From Promicromonospora sp042731755 (GTDB taxonomy: Bacteria; Actinomycetota; Actinomycetes; Actinomycetales; Cellulomonadaceae), in assembly GCF_042731755.1 (NCBI RefSeq), contig NZ_JBHWLR010000007.1:124001-188000 (forward strand): a stretch of DNA of 64,000 nt. The letters are read 5' to 3'. Shown in pieces: positions 25,432 through 34,700 of the stretch (the first letter of the stretch is position 1; each line of letters begins with the position of its first letter). The notes below the pieces were generated by a model. That model was not told where the DNA came from, ran no database searches, and saw nothing but the letters and a program-made list of their open reading frames with translations. The translations under genes and the position numbers were made by a program.

Positions 25432-26871
25432 TCAGCCGCGCGCGCCCACGTGGATCGCCAGGGCGCCGTACGCCGGGACCGAGGCGGTGAACCAGCCGTT
25501 GCCGTCCACGGTGCGCTTCACCGAGCAGTTCGATGCGGCGACGACGTCGCAGTACGTGCCGGCGGGGAGCGAGGTCTGGAACGAGCGCTGCACGGCCGAC
25601 GCGGTGTTGTTCAGCACCACGTAGCCCTTGGTGCCGCGGCCGTAGGAGACGAGGTTGCCGCCGTCGTCCCACCAGTTGGTGACCTCGGTGCCGGACACCT
25701 CGTTGTGGAAGCCGACCATGCCGCGGATCTCCGTCCAGCGCTGCGTGCAGGTCCACCGCCCGGAACCACAGGTCGCGTCGGGGACCGTGGTGTCGGTGGC
25801 GCCGGGCGCCCCGGCGTCGTTGTTCGAGAACTCGTAGCCCGAGTAGACCGACGGCGAGCCGTACGGCCACGACAGCAGGAACGTGTTTGCCAGGACGTAC
25901 TTGGCGCCCCACTTGTAGTTCATCGACTCGCCGTTGCGCTCCGTGTCGTGGTTGTCCACGAACACGCCCGCGCGGTCGTACGGCAGCTTGCCGTCGCCGA
26001 TGAACCGCAGGTTCTTGATCTGCCCGTCGAAGTCGGACTTGAGCTGGCGCGCGTAGTTGAACTCGTGCGAGTCGCCGCTGCCCAGGTACTCCGACGGCTG
26101 GATCGGCTCGCCGGCGCCGCCGATCACCTCGTGCACCCAGAACACGTTCGGGTTGCCCATCCGGGCCTTGATCGCCGCGAGGTCGGACGCCGGGATGTGC
26201 TTCGCGGCGTCGATCCGGAACCCGTCGACGCCGAGGGACACCAGGTCGTCGAAGTACGCGGCCAGCCGGCCGCGCACGTAGTCGGAGCCGGTGCGCAGGT
26301 CCTGGAGCGAGACCAGGCGGCAGTTCTGCACCTGGTAGCGGTCGGAGTAGTCCGCGATGTTGCTGCGGCAGTCGTTGAAGTCGGCCGCGCTGTACGTCCC
26401 GGCGAAGTTGTCGTCCGAGAACTGCGTGCCCGCCACACCGGTGCCGGACTGGCCGGCGCCCGCCATGTGGTTCACGACGGCGTCCGCGATCACGCCGACC
26501 CCGGCGGCGTCGCACGCGGCGACCATGCTCGCGAACTCGGCGCGGGTGCCCAGCTTGGACTCGATCTTGTAGCTCACGGGCTGGTACGACGTCCACCACT
26601 GCGAGCCGCGGATGTGCTCCATCGGCGGGGAGACCTGCACGTAGCCGAACCCGGCGGGCCCGACGACGTCCCTGCACTCCGCGGCGACGGAGTCCCAGGT
26701 CCACTGGAACATGTTCAGGATGACGTCCCCGTCGCCGTGCTCCGGGGTCGCTGCCCGGGCCGGCTCGGCGGCGGGTGTGGCGGCGCTCGCGACCAGGCCC
26801 AGCGTGAGCGCGGTGGCGAACGTCGTCAGGGTGGCTAGCAGGCGGCGGGGCACGTTCGGATGACGCGTCAT
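25432..26871 (-). CDS. Secreted alpha-amylase (GH13, subfamily 32 type)
   Basis: This 479-residue extracellular enzyme hydrolyses alpha-1,4 bonds of starch. A twin-Arg-like basic start and signal peptide end near ARAATPE (residue 41). The catalytic barrel carries the four GH13 regions: DAVVNHM, GFRIDAAKH (nucleophile Asp near 219), VHEVIGG (acid/base Glu near 246) and FVDNHDTE (Asp near 304). Domain C follows (TWEIRG-like region, YVVLNN, SFQTSLPAGTYCDVV, WFTASVPAYGALAIHVG). There is no starch-binding module, so this is the short form. A LacI-type palindrome lies upstream, suggesting maltose/maltodextrin control. Confidence 0.95.
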   Translation of the reverse strand: MTRHPNVPRRLLATLTTFATALTLGLVASAATPAAEPARAATPEHGDGDVILNMFQWTWDSVAAECRDVVGPAGFGYVQVSPPMEHIRGSQWWTSYQPVSYKIESKLGTRAEFASMVAACDAAGVGVIADAVVNHMAGAGQSGTGVAGTQFSDDNFAGTYSAADFNDCRSNIADYSDRYQVQNCRLVSLQDLRTGSDYVRGRLAAYFDDLVSLGVDGFRIDAAKHIPASDLAAIKARMGNPNVFWVHEVIGGAGEPIQPSEYLGSGDSHEFNYARQLKSDFDGQIKNLRFIGDGKLPYDRAGVFVDNHDTERNGESMNYKWGAKYVLANTFLLSWPYGSPSVYSGYEFSNNDAGAPGATDTTVPDATCGSGRWTCTQRWTEIRGMVGFHNEVSGTEVTNWWDDGGNLVSYGRGTKGYVVLNNTASAVQRSFQTSLPAGTYCDVVAASNCSVKRTVDGNGWFTASVPAYGALAIHVGARG

Positions 26872-26934
26872 GGCGGCTCCTTGCGGCGTCGTCCCGGCTG
26901 AGGCGCATGCGGCGTTGCACGGCCGTTTCCGGAT

Positions 26935-26957
26935 CTTGCTGCAAGCCTTGCAGAAAC
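26935..26957. promoter_or_regulatory. LacI/MalR-type operator of amylase gene
   Basis: TGCAAGCCTTGCA (26940-26952) is a perfect 13-bp palindrome around a central C, within CTTGCTGCAAGCCTTGCAG. This resembles the CTTGCAG half-sites of MalR-like repressors of actinobacterial maltose regulons. It lies about 70 bases upstream of the amylase ATG. The regulator itself is not in the window. Confidence 0.6.
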
Positions 26958-26963
26958 GTGCGA

Positions 26964-27008
26964 CGACACGCCAGAGGCCCGGGTGAAAAACCCGGGCCTG
27001 GCGTGTCG
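26964..27008. terminator. Strong hairpin terminator with 2-base bulge
   Basis: CGACACGCC plus AGGCCCGGGT pair with the downstream ACCCGGGCCT plus GGCGTGTCG around GAAAA, with a two-base AG bulge. It lies just past the end of the PspC gene on the - strand and upstream of the amylase operator, insulating the two. Confidence 0.8.
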
Positions 27009-27026
27009 GGGGAGACGGGAGCGGGG

Positions 27027-27215
27027 TCAGTCCTCGTTCGGCATGAGGATCCAGAACGCGATGTACGCGAGGAACTGGGGCCCCGGGATGAAGATCGAGG
27101 CGACGGCGAGGACCCGGACGAGCGTCGGGTCCCAGCCGAAACGGCGGGCGATGCCGGCGCAGACACCGGCGATCATGCGCCCCTGGCGCGGACGGGAAAG
27201 TGTCTGTGTGGTCAT
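27027..27215 (-). CDS. PspC domain membrane protein, paralog 1
   Basis: This 62-residue protein is essentially a single PspC domain: RPRQGRMIAGVCAGIARRFGWDPTLVR, then a membrane helix (VLAVASIFIPGPQFLAYIAFWILMP). PspC proteins sense or resist membrane stress. Its paralog at 28905-29102 is nearly identical in the core (RPRQGRMI.GVCAGIARRF.W.PT.VRV.AVAS). The two flank a larger membrane-protein gene that reads the other way. A hairpin terminator follows immediately. Confidence 0.88.
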   Translation of the reverse strand: MTTQTLSRPRQGRMIAGVCAGIARRFGWDPTLVRVLAVASIFIPGPQFLAYIAFWILMPNED

Positions 27216-27386
27216 GTCTTCGACGGTACGTGGGGCCCGGGCCGCCGGGTATCCGGTGATCCCCCGGACCGTCCCTGAACCGGCCCTGGGAATCGTCGGG
27301 GTGAAGTTCCGCCGGGCCTGAGGGTGGCAGAACGCGTCACGCGTACGCTGGCACCCGGTCGTGGCGGTCCACCGGGGAGGTCAGCG

Positions 27387-28892
27387 TTGGGGTACGTCCA
27401 ACGGACGCCGGCGTGGGCCGGCCCCCTGGGTGCGAAGGACCGGACGACCTACTGGGGCGTGGTCCCGCTGCGGCCGGAGGGGCCGGATCGCAGTCTCCCG
27501 CCGCACCCGGACGACGTCCCGCCCGCCGGTACCTTCGGGGACTGGTACGACGTCGCGTGCGGGTACCTCTGGCGTGCGGAGCAGGTGGACCTGTCGCTGG
27601 CCCGCCTGTGCGCCGGCGGCCTCCTGGTGCTCCTCCAGCTCGTCGGCCTGCTGCCCCTCGTGCAGCTCGCCGCCTCGGCGCTGCCGGGGCTGTCGGTGGC
27701 GGCTCCCGCCCCGTGGGCGGCGCTCGCGGGCGCGATCCTGCTCGCCGTCGTCTGGACCGGCTGGGCCGTGTACCGGCGCCGGTGGAACCGGGCCTGGGTG
27801 CTGCGCAAGGCCTGGTCGTGGGCGATCGACGACCCCCGGGTGCTGGCCCTGCCCGCGCGTCCGCTCGCCCCGGGCGAGGAGCGTGACGTCGACACGGACC
27901 CGGAGATGGCTCATCCGTACCGGGCGCGGTCGCACGTCTGGATCGAGGACCGTCCGTTCGCCGCGCTGATGGTCGGCGGCGCGTTCACCGACCGGGTGCG
28001 CAGGAGAGAGGTTGCCCGCCTGTACCTGCTGGTGGTGGTCCCCTTCATGGCGACGGTCGGTGTCGCGATCGCCGGGGGACAGCTCTGGTGGGAGCCGGGC
28101 CCCGGGCAGTACGTCGTGCTGATCGTCGCCTGGCTGCTCGCGCTGCTGCCTCCTGTGGTCGGGGCGTTCGTCCGCTTCTTCCGGCGGATCTCCCTCTCCT
28201 CGGCCCTTGCCCGGGCGGAGACGGAGGAGCGGCACCGCTGGATGGGCTGGCAGCAGCTCCACGGGGTGGTGGGTTCGGACGCGCCGGCTCGGGAGGACGG
28301 TCTCGGTGGGTCGACGAGGCCGCGGGACGCGCGCCGTCGTCCGCCCGTGAGCCCGCGCGCCCTGCGCGCGGACGAGAAAGGGGCGCGGACGGTCGTCATC
28401 TTCGGTGCCGCACTCGGCTTCGGGATCTTCGGCCTGGTGGCGGTGCTCGCCGCGCTGACCGAGCCCGGCAAGGCGCTCACGTTCGCGGGCGGCCTCGCGC
28501 TCGTCGCGCTGGTCTGCGGGGCCCTGGTGCTGTGGCACCGGTCGGGGCGGCAGCCCGTCGGACGGGCGGGCGGCGGCTTCGTGGTCCGGGTCGAGGTCCC
28601 GGACCTCTCTCCCGTACTGATGACCACCGCTGTGCCGCAGGGGGACGCGACCCTGACCTTCTCGGACGGCCGTGCCCACCTGTTCCCTCTGGTGGGTGAC
28701 GTCCTGGAGGTGGAGGTGCCCGTGAAGGCGCTGATCAGCGGTGTCGGTGTGCAGATGCGCGACGGGAAGCAGTGGTTCGTGCTGCCCGACGACAGCCAGG
28801 TGGCCGTCACGTGCTCCGACTACGTCGGCCTGCGGGACGCGGCGGCCGACGCCGGGATCGCCGTGGTGCTGCCCGGCCCGCAGCCGCTCTGA
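27387..28892 (+). CDS. Multi-pass membrane protein of unknown function
   Basis: This protein of about 501 residues has two groups of paired membrane helices. The first (GGLLVLLQLVGLLPLVQLA and WAALAGAILLAVVWTGWAVY) lies about 200 residues before the second pair, and two further helices follow (TVVIFGAALGFGIFGLVAVLAAL and AGGLALVALVCGALVLW). A soluble C-terminal domain of about 110 residues begins FVVRVEVPDLSPVLMTTAV. TTG 27387 is chosen as start because GGGGAGG sits six bases upstream and a TACGCT -10-like hexamer lies at 27351-27356; GTG 27324 is the longer alternative. No family recognised. Confidence 0.6.
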   Translation: MGYVQRTPAWAGPLGAKDRTTYWGVVPLRPEGPDRSLPPHPDDVPPAGTFGDWYDVACGYLWRAEQVDLSLARLCAGGLLVLLQLVGLLPLVQLAASALPGLSVAAPAPWAALAGAILLAVVWTGWAVYRRRWNRAWVLRKAWSWAIDDPRVLALPARPLAPGEERDVDTDPEMAHPYRARSHVWIEDRPFAALMVGGAFTDRVRRREVARLYLLVVVPFMATVGVAIAGGQLWWEPGPGQYVVLIVAWLLALLPPVVGAFVRFFRRISLSSALARAETEERHRWMGWQQLHGVVGSDAPAREDGLGGSTRPRDARRRPPVSPRALRADEKGARTVVIFGAALGFGIFGLVAVLAALTEPGKALTFAGGLALVALVCGALVLWHRSGRQPVGRAGGGFVVRVEVPDLSPVLMTTAVPQGDATLTFSDGRAHLFPLVGDVLEVEVPVKALISGVGVQMRDGKQWFVLPDDSQVAVTCSDYVGLRDAAADAGIAVVLPGPQPL

Positions 28893-28904
28893 CCCCGCCC
28901 GGCG

Positions 28905-29102
28905 TCAGGCTGCCTGGCGCTCGTTCGGGATGACGGCCCAGCAGATGAGGTAGGCGAGGAACTGCGGGCCCGGGATGAGGACCGAGGCGACGGCGACGAC
29001 CCGTACCACGGTGGGGTTCCAGTCGAATCGGCGGGCGATGCCGGCGCAGACGCCGCCGATCATGCGGCCCTGACGGGGACGGTAGATGGTCTGTGTGCTC
29101 AT
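28905..29102 (-). CDS. PspC domain membrane protein, paralog 2
   Basis: This 65-residue PspC protein (RPRQGRMIGGVCAGIARRFDWNPTVVR, then VVAVASVLIPGPQFLAYLICWAVIP) is a close paralog of the gene at 27027-27215. It is convergent with the large membrane-protein gene, leaving only 12 bases between the stops. The duplication around one gene suggests a small membrane-stress module, but no regulator lies beside it. Confidence 0.88.
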   Translation of the reverse strand: MSTQTIYRPRQGRMIGGVCAGIARRFDWNPTVVRVVAVASVLIPGPQFLAYLICWAVIPNERQAA

Positions 29103-29279
29103 GTTCTCGACGGTACGTGCGCCGCGGGGACGGCGGCATCCGGGCTGCCCCGGAGATCGCCCCTGATCGAGGGTCGGGTGTCCCTGAGAACGGGCACGGG
29201 TGATTTTCCTCGAAACGGTCCGGTCGGGCTTCCGGCGACGCCTAGTCTTGGCCCGCTCGATCGACGACCGGAGGCCGTG

Positions 29280-31673
29280 GTGGTTGTTGCTGTTCCTGTC
29301 TTTCCCATGAGGCTCCGGCGGGCGGCGGTACGTGCCGCAGCGGCCTTCGCCGGTGGTGCGCTTGTCGCGTCCTCGGTACTGGTTCCTGCTGTCCCCGCCA
29401 TCGCATCGGCGGCGGACCTGCTGGCGCTCTCCGGCGTCACGGTGGGCGGACAGGCTTGCGGGGCGGACCCGGTAACCGTCGTCCGCGACCGCCAGGGCTC
29501 CGACCTGCTGCCGTTCACCGCCGAACTCGACGTCGAGCCCTATGCGGGGGTCAGCCGTGTGATGGTGGTCGCCCTCGACGCACTCGACGACGTCGTCGCC
29601 ACCCTCACGTACGAGACCTACGACAAGGTCGTGGACGGGTCACTCGGTGCGGACGTCCTCACCGACAACGCCGTCAACACGCTGCGGGTCAGCGTGCTGG
29701 CCGACGACGGTACGAACGGCCCGGCAGTCGAGTGCACGTTCCTGTTCCGCCACGGTCCCCTCGCCCAGCTGTCGATCGTCCCGGTACTCGGTGCCGAGAC
29801 CGTCTACACCTCCTGGCGCGCCCGGGGAGGCGTGGGCGTGCCTGGTGCGTTCGCGGTCGTCGCACCCCGGTCCCCGGACACCGTCGCCTTCGCGTACGGC
29901 TACACCGCGGAGGTCACCGCGGAGCCTGCGGTCTGGACCACCGTGCCCGCGACGCAGCACGCCGTCATCCCGTTCGTCCCGACAGCCGCGGGAAAGCAGG
30001 TGATCAAGGTGGCCGAGGTCGACGAGACGGGTCTCGTCGGCGTAGCGACCAACCAGGAGGTCGTCGTCGCGCGCCCGGACAACGCCAACGCGGTCCCGCC
30101 TGCCGTCACCGCTCGGAAGCTCACGGACACCGACCCGGCCGACGACCTGGTGACGGTCCGCCTCACCCTCACGGACGATCTCGTGGCGGTGGCGGGGCAG
30201 GCAGTGCTGTACGACGGTGCCACTGAGCTCGGTCGGACGACGTTCGACACACGCGTCAAGGACGTGGTGTTGCGGCGGAGCCAGATCGGCCCCGGCCATC
30301 GCGATCTCCGTGTCGAGTACGAGCAGTTCGCCGGCGCTCCGACCGTGACGACAACGCTGCGGGTCTGCGTCGCATCGTGCCCGTTCACCGGTGGGTCTGC
30401 CACGGTCCGGGCGACCTGGTCGTCGGGAACCAGCTCCGATCCCGGCTACAGCAGCTCCTACGAGGCAGTGGCCCAGGGCTTCAGCCCGGCACCGGCGTCC
30501 TACACGTATCAGTGGCTCCGGAACGGTGCAGCCATCAAGAACGCGACGAGCAAGCAGTATCTGAGCTCACCGGCCGACATCGGACACAGCATCTCCGTCC
30601 GCATCACGGCACAGGGGCCCACCATGAGCCCGCGTTCGGTCACCTCGACACCGTTCACGGTCAAGCCACGCGACACGATGCACGTCAACTACGACCTCAG
30701 CCCCGTCGGCTCCTCGTTGTCGAGCAGCTACTGCTACTGCACCGCCAGTGACGGCCAGAGCACTGGCCGGGCGGGCATGGGAAGGTCGGCGCAGGCTCTG
30801 GTCGCCTTCCCGTCGTCGGAGTCGTACACGACAGGTCTCGTGCCGCCGACCAGTGCCGAGAGCGAGATGCCGGCGGTCTTCTGGTTCGAGACGGAGGGTT
30901 ACGTCCAGGATCGGGGATGGGTCGGTCCGAAGTCCAAGAACGGTATCTACTACGTCGGCAGCGTTGGGGAGCAGCGCCGTCTCGAGGCCTTCCGGATCAC
31001 GCCCGGAGGACCGCACGCTCCGTTCTACGACGTCTGGTACCGCGCGTACGTGCCGAAGTTCGGATGGCTCGGCTGGGCCAAGAACGGCGAGGCGGCGGGT
31101 ACCACCGGACTTGGCTACGGCATCGAGGACGTCCAGATCCGGGTGCTGCCCAAGGGCAAGGCACCGACGGCGTCCGGCACCGGGAACGCGCCCTTCTACG
31201 ACAAGGCGACCCAGAACCAGGTCACCGTCCAGCCCTACCTGCGGCCGGCGGGCTGGAAGTCCGTCGTCCACGGCGGCTCGACCGCCGGGCTCACCAGCAC
31301 ATCGCAGCGCCTGAACGCCGTGCGCGTCGACGTCAACGGCCAGAGGTACTCGGGCGGTGTCCAGGTGTCGGCGAAGGTCGAGGGCGACGGCTGGCGGTCC
31401 TGGGTGGGCGACACCAAGGTCGCGGGGACGTACCACCGGACCGACCGCACGTCCGCGTACCGGATGCGGCTCACCGGCGAGATGGCCAAGCAGTACGACA
31501 TCTACTACCGCGTCCACGTGGCCGGCACCGGCTGGCTCGGCTGGGCGAAGAACGGCGCGGGCGCCGGCACCGAGTCGTACAAGTACCGCAACACTGCCGT
31601 GCAGGTGGTGCTCGTCAAGAAGGGCGAGCGCCCGCTGATGAGCGGCTACGGCCGGGCGGCCTACAGGCGCTGA
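29280..31673 (+). CDS. Secreted ChW-repeat surface protein
   Basis: This exported protein of about 797 residues has a signal peptide with AVRAAAAFAGGALVASSVLV, ending near AIASAAD. Several Ig-like modules follow (including SYTYQWLRNGAAIKNATSKQ). The C-terminal ~250 residues contain ChW (hydrophobic-with-conserved-Trp) repeats: VQDRGWVGPKSKNG, VPKFGWLGWAKNGEAAGTTG, VEGDGWRSWVGDTKVAGT and VAGTGWLGWAKNGAGAGTES. ChW repeats are extracellular binding modules first seen in clostridia. GTG 29280 is chosen since GGAGG lies five bases upstream. ATG 29307 gives a more classical signal peptide and is a real alternative. Confidence 0.75.
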   Translation: MVVAVPVFPMRLRRAAVRAAAAFAGGALVASSVLVPAVPAIASAADLLALSGVTVGGQACGADPVTVVRDRQGSDLLPFTAELDVEPYAGVSRVMVVALDALDDVVATLTYETYDKVVDGSLGADVLTDNAVNTLRVSVLADDGTNGPAVECTFLFRHGPLAQLSIVPVLGAETVYTSWRARGGVGVPGAFAVVAPRSPDTVAFAYGYTAEVTAEPAVWTTVPATQHAVIPFVPTAAGKQVIKVAEVDETGLVGVATNQEVVVARPDNANAVPPAVTARKLTDTDPADDLVTVRLTLTDDLVAVAGQAVLYDGATELGRTTFDTRVKDVVLRRSQIGPGHRDLRVEYEQFAGAPTVTTTLRVCVASCPFTGGSATVRATWSSGTSSDPGYSSSYEAVAQGFSPAPASYTYQWLRNGAAIKNATSKQYLSSPADIGHSISVRITAQGPTMSPRSVTSTPFTVKPRDTMHVNYDLSPVGSSLSSSYCYCTASDGQSTGRAGMGRSAQALVAFPSSESYTTGLVPPTSAESEMPAVFWFETEGYVQDRGWVGPKSKNGIYYVGSVGEQRRLEAFRITPGGPHAPFYDVWYRAYVPKFGWLGWAKNGEAAGTTGLGYGIEDVQIRVLPKGKAPTASGTGNAPFYDKATQNQVTVQPYLRPAGWKSVVHGGSTAGLTSTSQRLNAVRVDVNGQRYSGGVQVSAKVEGDGWRSWVGDTKVAGTYHRTDRTSAYRMRLTGEMAKQYDIYYRVHVAGTGWLGWAKNGAGAGTESYKYRNTAVQVVLVKKGERPLMSGYGRAAYRR

Positions 31674-31681
31674 GTGCTGGA

Positions 31682-31730
31682 CGACGGAGGGGCGGGGTGC
31701 GGACAGCCGCACCCCGCCCCTCCGCCGTCG
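31682..31730. terminator. Bidirectional GC-rich hairpin terminator
   Basis: CGACGG plus AGGGGCGGGGTGCGG pairs with the downstream CCGCACCCCGCCCCT plus CCGTCG around ACAG, with a three-base bulge on one side. It separates the convergent ChW protein and hrpA genes. Confidence 0.82.
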
Positions 31731-31738
31731 CGCCGGCC

Positions 31739-34700
31739 TTACCAGCCGCCGGGCGCCAGCACTTTCCGGATCCGCTTCTCGCTGACCGGGCCGTCCGTGC
31801 CGAGCTGCTGCGCGAACAGCGAGACGCGCAGCTCCTCCAGCATCCAGCGCACCTCGGCGAGCTCGGCGGCGCGTGCGGCGTCGGGGGCGCCCGCCGCGTA
31901 CGTGGCCTGCGCCTTCTCGTAGGCGGCGGTCACGTCGCCGATCCGCCAGGCGAGGTCCGAGTCGCGCGCCGGGTTCTCCGTCGCCTTCGTCAGCCGGTGC
32001 GAGTCCGCCCGCAGGTAGCGCGCCAGGTGCGGCAGCCGCCGCGGCGGCGTCGCCGACACGAACCCGTCGTGGATCAGGCTCGCGCGGTGCTCGCGGAGGT
32101 CCTGCAGCGTGTTGAGCAGCGCGAGGCTGCCCGACGCGCGGACCTCCGCCTCGAGCGTCCGGCTCGCCGACAGCGCGGCGACGACGTGCCCGACGACGCG
32201 GTGCACCTCGTCCTCCAGGTGCTTCCGCACGAACGCGAGCGCGTCCCCGTAAGCCGCCGCCGACCGCACGGTTGCCGCGTCGATCCCGCCCGGCGGCGTG
32301 TCGTACCGCGCCTCGTCCGTTGCCGACGTCAGCGAGACGACGGCCGCCAGCTGCAGGTCCGCCACGAGTGCCTCGGTGCTCGGGTACGGCGACGCCGCGA
32401 GCGTCAGCGACTGCGTCCCGGTCCACCGCGACGTGATCCGCCCGGTCCCGAGCGCAGCCTCCGACACCAGCAGCCGTCGCACGCCGGCCGCGTGCGCACT
32501 GGCCTGAGCGTTCTCGTCGGCCAGGATCCGCAAGGCCACGCCAACACTGCGCGCCTGCCCCTTCACCTTGGGCGCGACCTCCTCGACGAGCGCCGGGAAC
32601 CCCCGCACCACGACCCCGGCCCCCACATCGGTAGCCACGGACCCAGGCAACACCCCGCCGTCGGGCAGCCCACCAGGCCAGGTAGTCAGCCCACTCTGCT
32701 CCCCGACAACACTCCCACCAGCAAGCCCGTCAACACCAACACCCCCGTTACCCACCCCACCGCGGGGACCGCGTCCACCCACCACAGAAGGCGACGCCCC
32801 TACGGAGGGCGCGGAAGACGAAGACCCCCGCGCGGACGTATCCCTTCCCGAAGTGGAGGGCCCCCTGGGGCCCGTGAACGCGTCCGCGCGGGGGTCTTCG
32901 CCTTCCGCGCCCGCCCCGACCGAAGCAGCACCAGCACCGCCAGCAACAGCAGCAGCCCGAGCCTCAGCCAGAGCACGCCCCACAGCACCCTTCACAGCCG
33001 AACGCACAGCCGCTTCAGCACGCCCAGCCAACTTCCGCTGCAGCAGCACCAGGTCCTTCGACTCGTCCAGCACCACGGCGGACGCCGACCGCCCCCGCCC
33101 GCGCTCCTCGACGACCCGGAACGTGACCCGGAGGTGCCGCGGCAGCCGCGAGACCCGCTCGTCGTCCCACACCTCGGCCGGCACCACGACGTCGCGCAGC
33201 GCGCGCACCGCCCGGGTGAACGCCGCGGTGTACGGCTCGGCCATGTCGCCGGCCCGCGCGATGTCCTCCCAGGCCGGGGCCTCGGCGCGCAGCCAGGCGA
33301 CGACGTCGCGCGCCACGTCGGGCGCCGGAACCAGCTCGCGCCGCACGGTCTTGGGCAGCGACTTGATGGTGGCGACCGTCAGCTCCTCGAGGAGCCCCGG
33401 CACCATCCAGTCGAACCCGTCCGGCACGACGCGGGCGAGCACTGCCACGGGGATGTGCACGGTGACGCCGTCGGCGTCGGACCCGGGCTGGAACTGGTAG
33501 GTGAGCGGCAGGGAGAGCTCGCCCTGCGGCCACGTCTCGGGGAACTGGGCGGTGTCCACGGAGGCGTCGCCGACGAGCTGCTCCATGGTGAAGGTGAGCA
33601 GGTCCGGCGTCTCCTTGCGCGCCTGCGACCACCAGCGGTCGAAGTGCGCCGCGGACACGACCGAGTCGGGGACGCGCTCGTCGTAGAAGGCGAAGAGGTC
33701 GTCCTCGTCCGCGACGAGGCCGCGCTGCCGGGAGCGGGCCTCGAGCTCGCCCGCCTCCTCCAGGAGCGCACGGTTGTCGTGGAAGAACCGGTGGTGCGTG
33801 GTCCACTCGCCCTGCACGAGCGCGTGCCGCACGAACATCTCGCGCGCCGCCTCGGGGTCGACCTTCGCCCAGAGCACGCGGCGGTCGGACACGATGGGCA
33901 CCCCGTACAGCAGCACCTTCTCCGTGCACATCGCGGCGCCCTGCTTGCTGGACCAGTGCGGGTCGGAGTAGGTGCGCTTCGCCAGCGGCCCGGCGAGCTC
34001 CTCGGCCCACTCCGGCTGGACCCGGGCGACGTCGCGCGCCCACAGGCGGCTGGTCTCCACGAGCTCGCCCGCCATGATCCACACGGGCGGCTTCTTGGAC
34101 AGCGGCGACCCGGGGAAGATCGCGAACCGCGCCCCACGGGCGCCGATGTACTCGTTGCGGGCCTGCTTCTTCGCGCGCTTCAGCGCGATCTCGCGCTGGG
34201 CCCCGCGCAGGTGCGCGACGGCGGAGGCCTTGACCTCCCCGGTGTCCTGCATGCCGAGCTGCGACAGGAGCCCGGCCAGCAGCGACCGGTGGATCGTGTC
34301 GTCGTCCCAGGTCTGCCGGTACGACGTCGGCTCGGGCTCGGCGTCGTCCTGCACAGGTACCGGACGCTCGGCGCCGGCGGGACGCCGGTGCTTCGGCTGG
34401 AACGACATCTCTATGCCCAGGGGCTTGGCCATCTCGCGGAGCTGTGCCACGACGTCCTGCCACTCGCGGATGCGCAGAAAGTTGAGGTACTCGGCCTTGC
34501 ACTGGCGCCGGAACGCGGAGCTGGACAGCAGGTGCTGCTGCTCCCGCACGTACTCCCAGAGGTTGAGGTAGGTGAGGAAGTCGGAGCGGGGGTCGGCGAA
34601 CCGGGCGTGCAGCTGGTCGGCCTGCGCGCGCTGCTCGGCGGGGCGCTCGCGGGGGTCCTGGATCGACAGCGCGGCCGCCACGATGGCGACCTCGCGGGCG

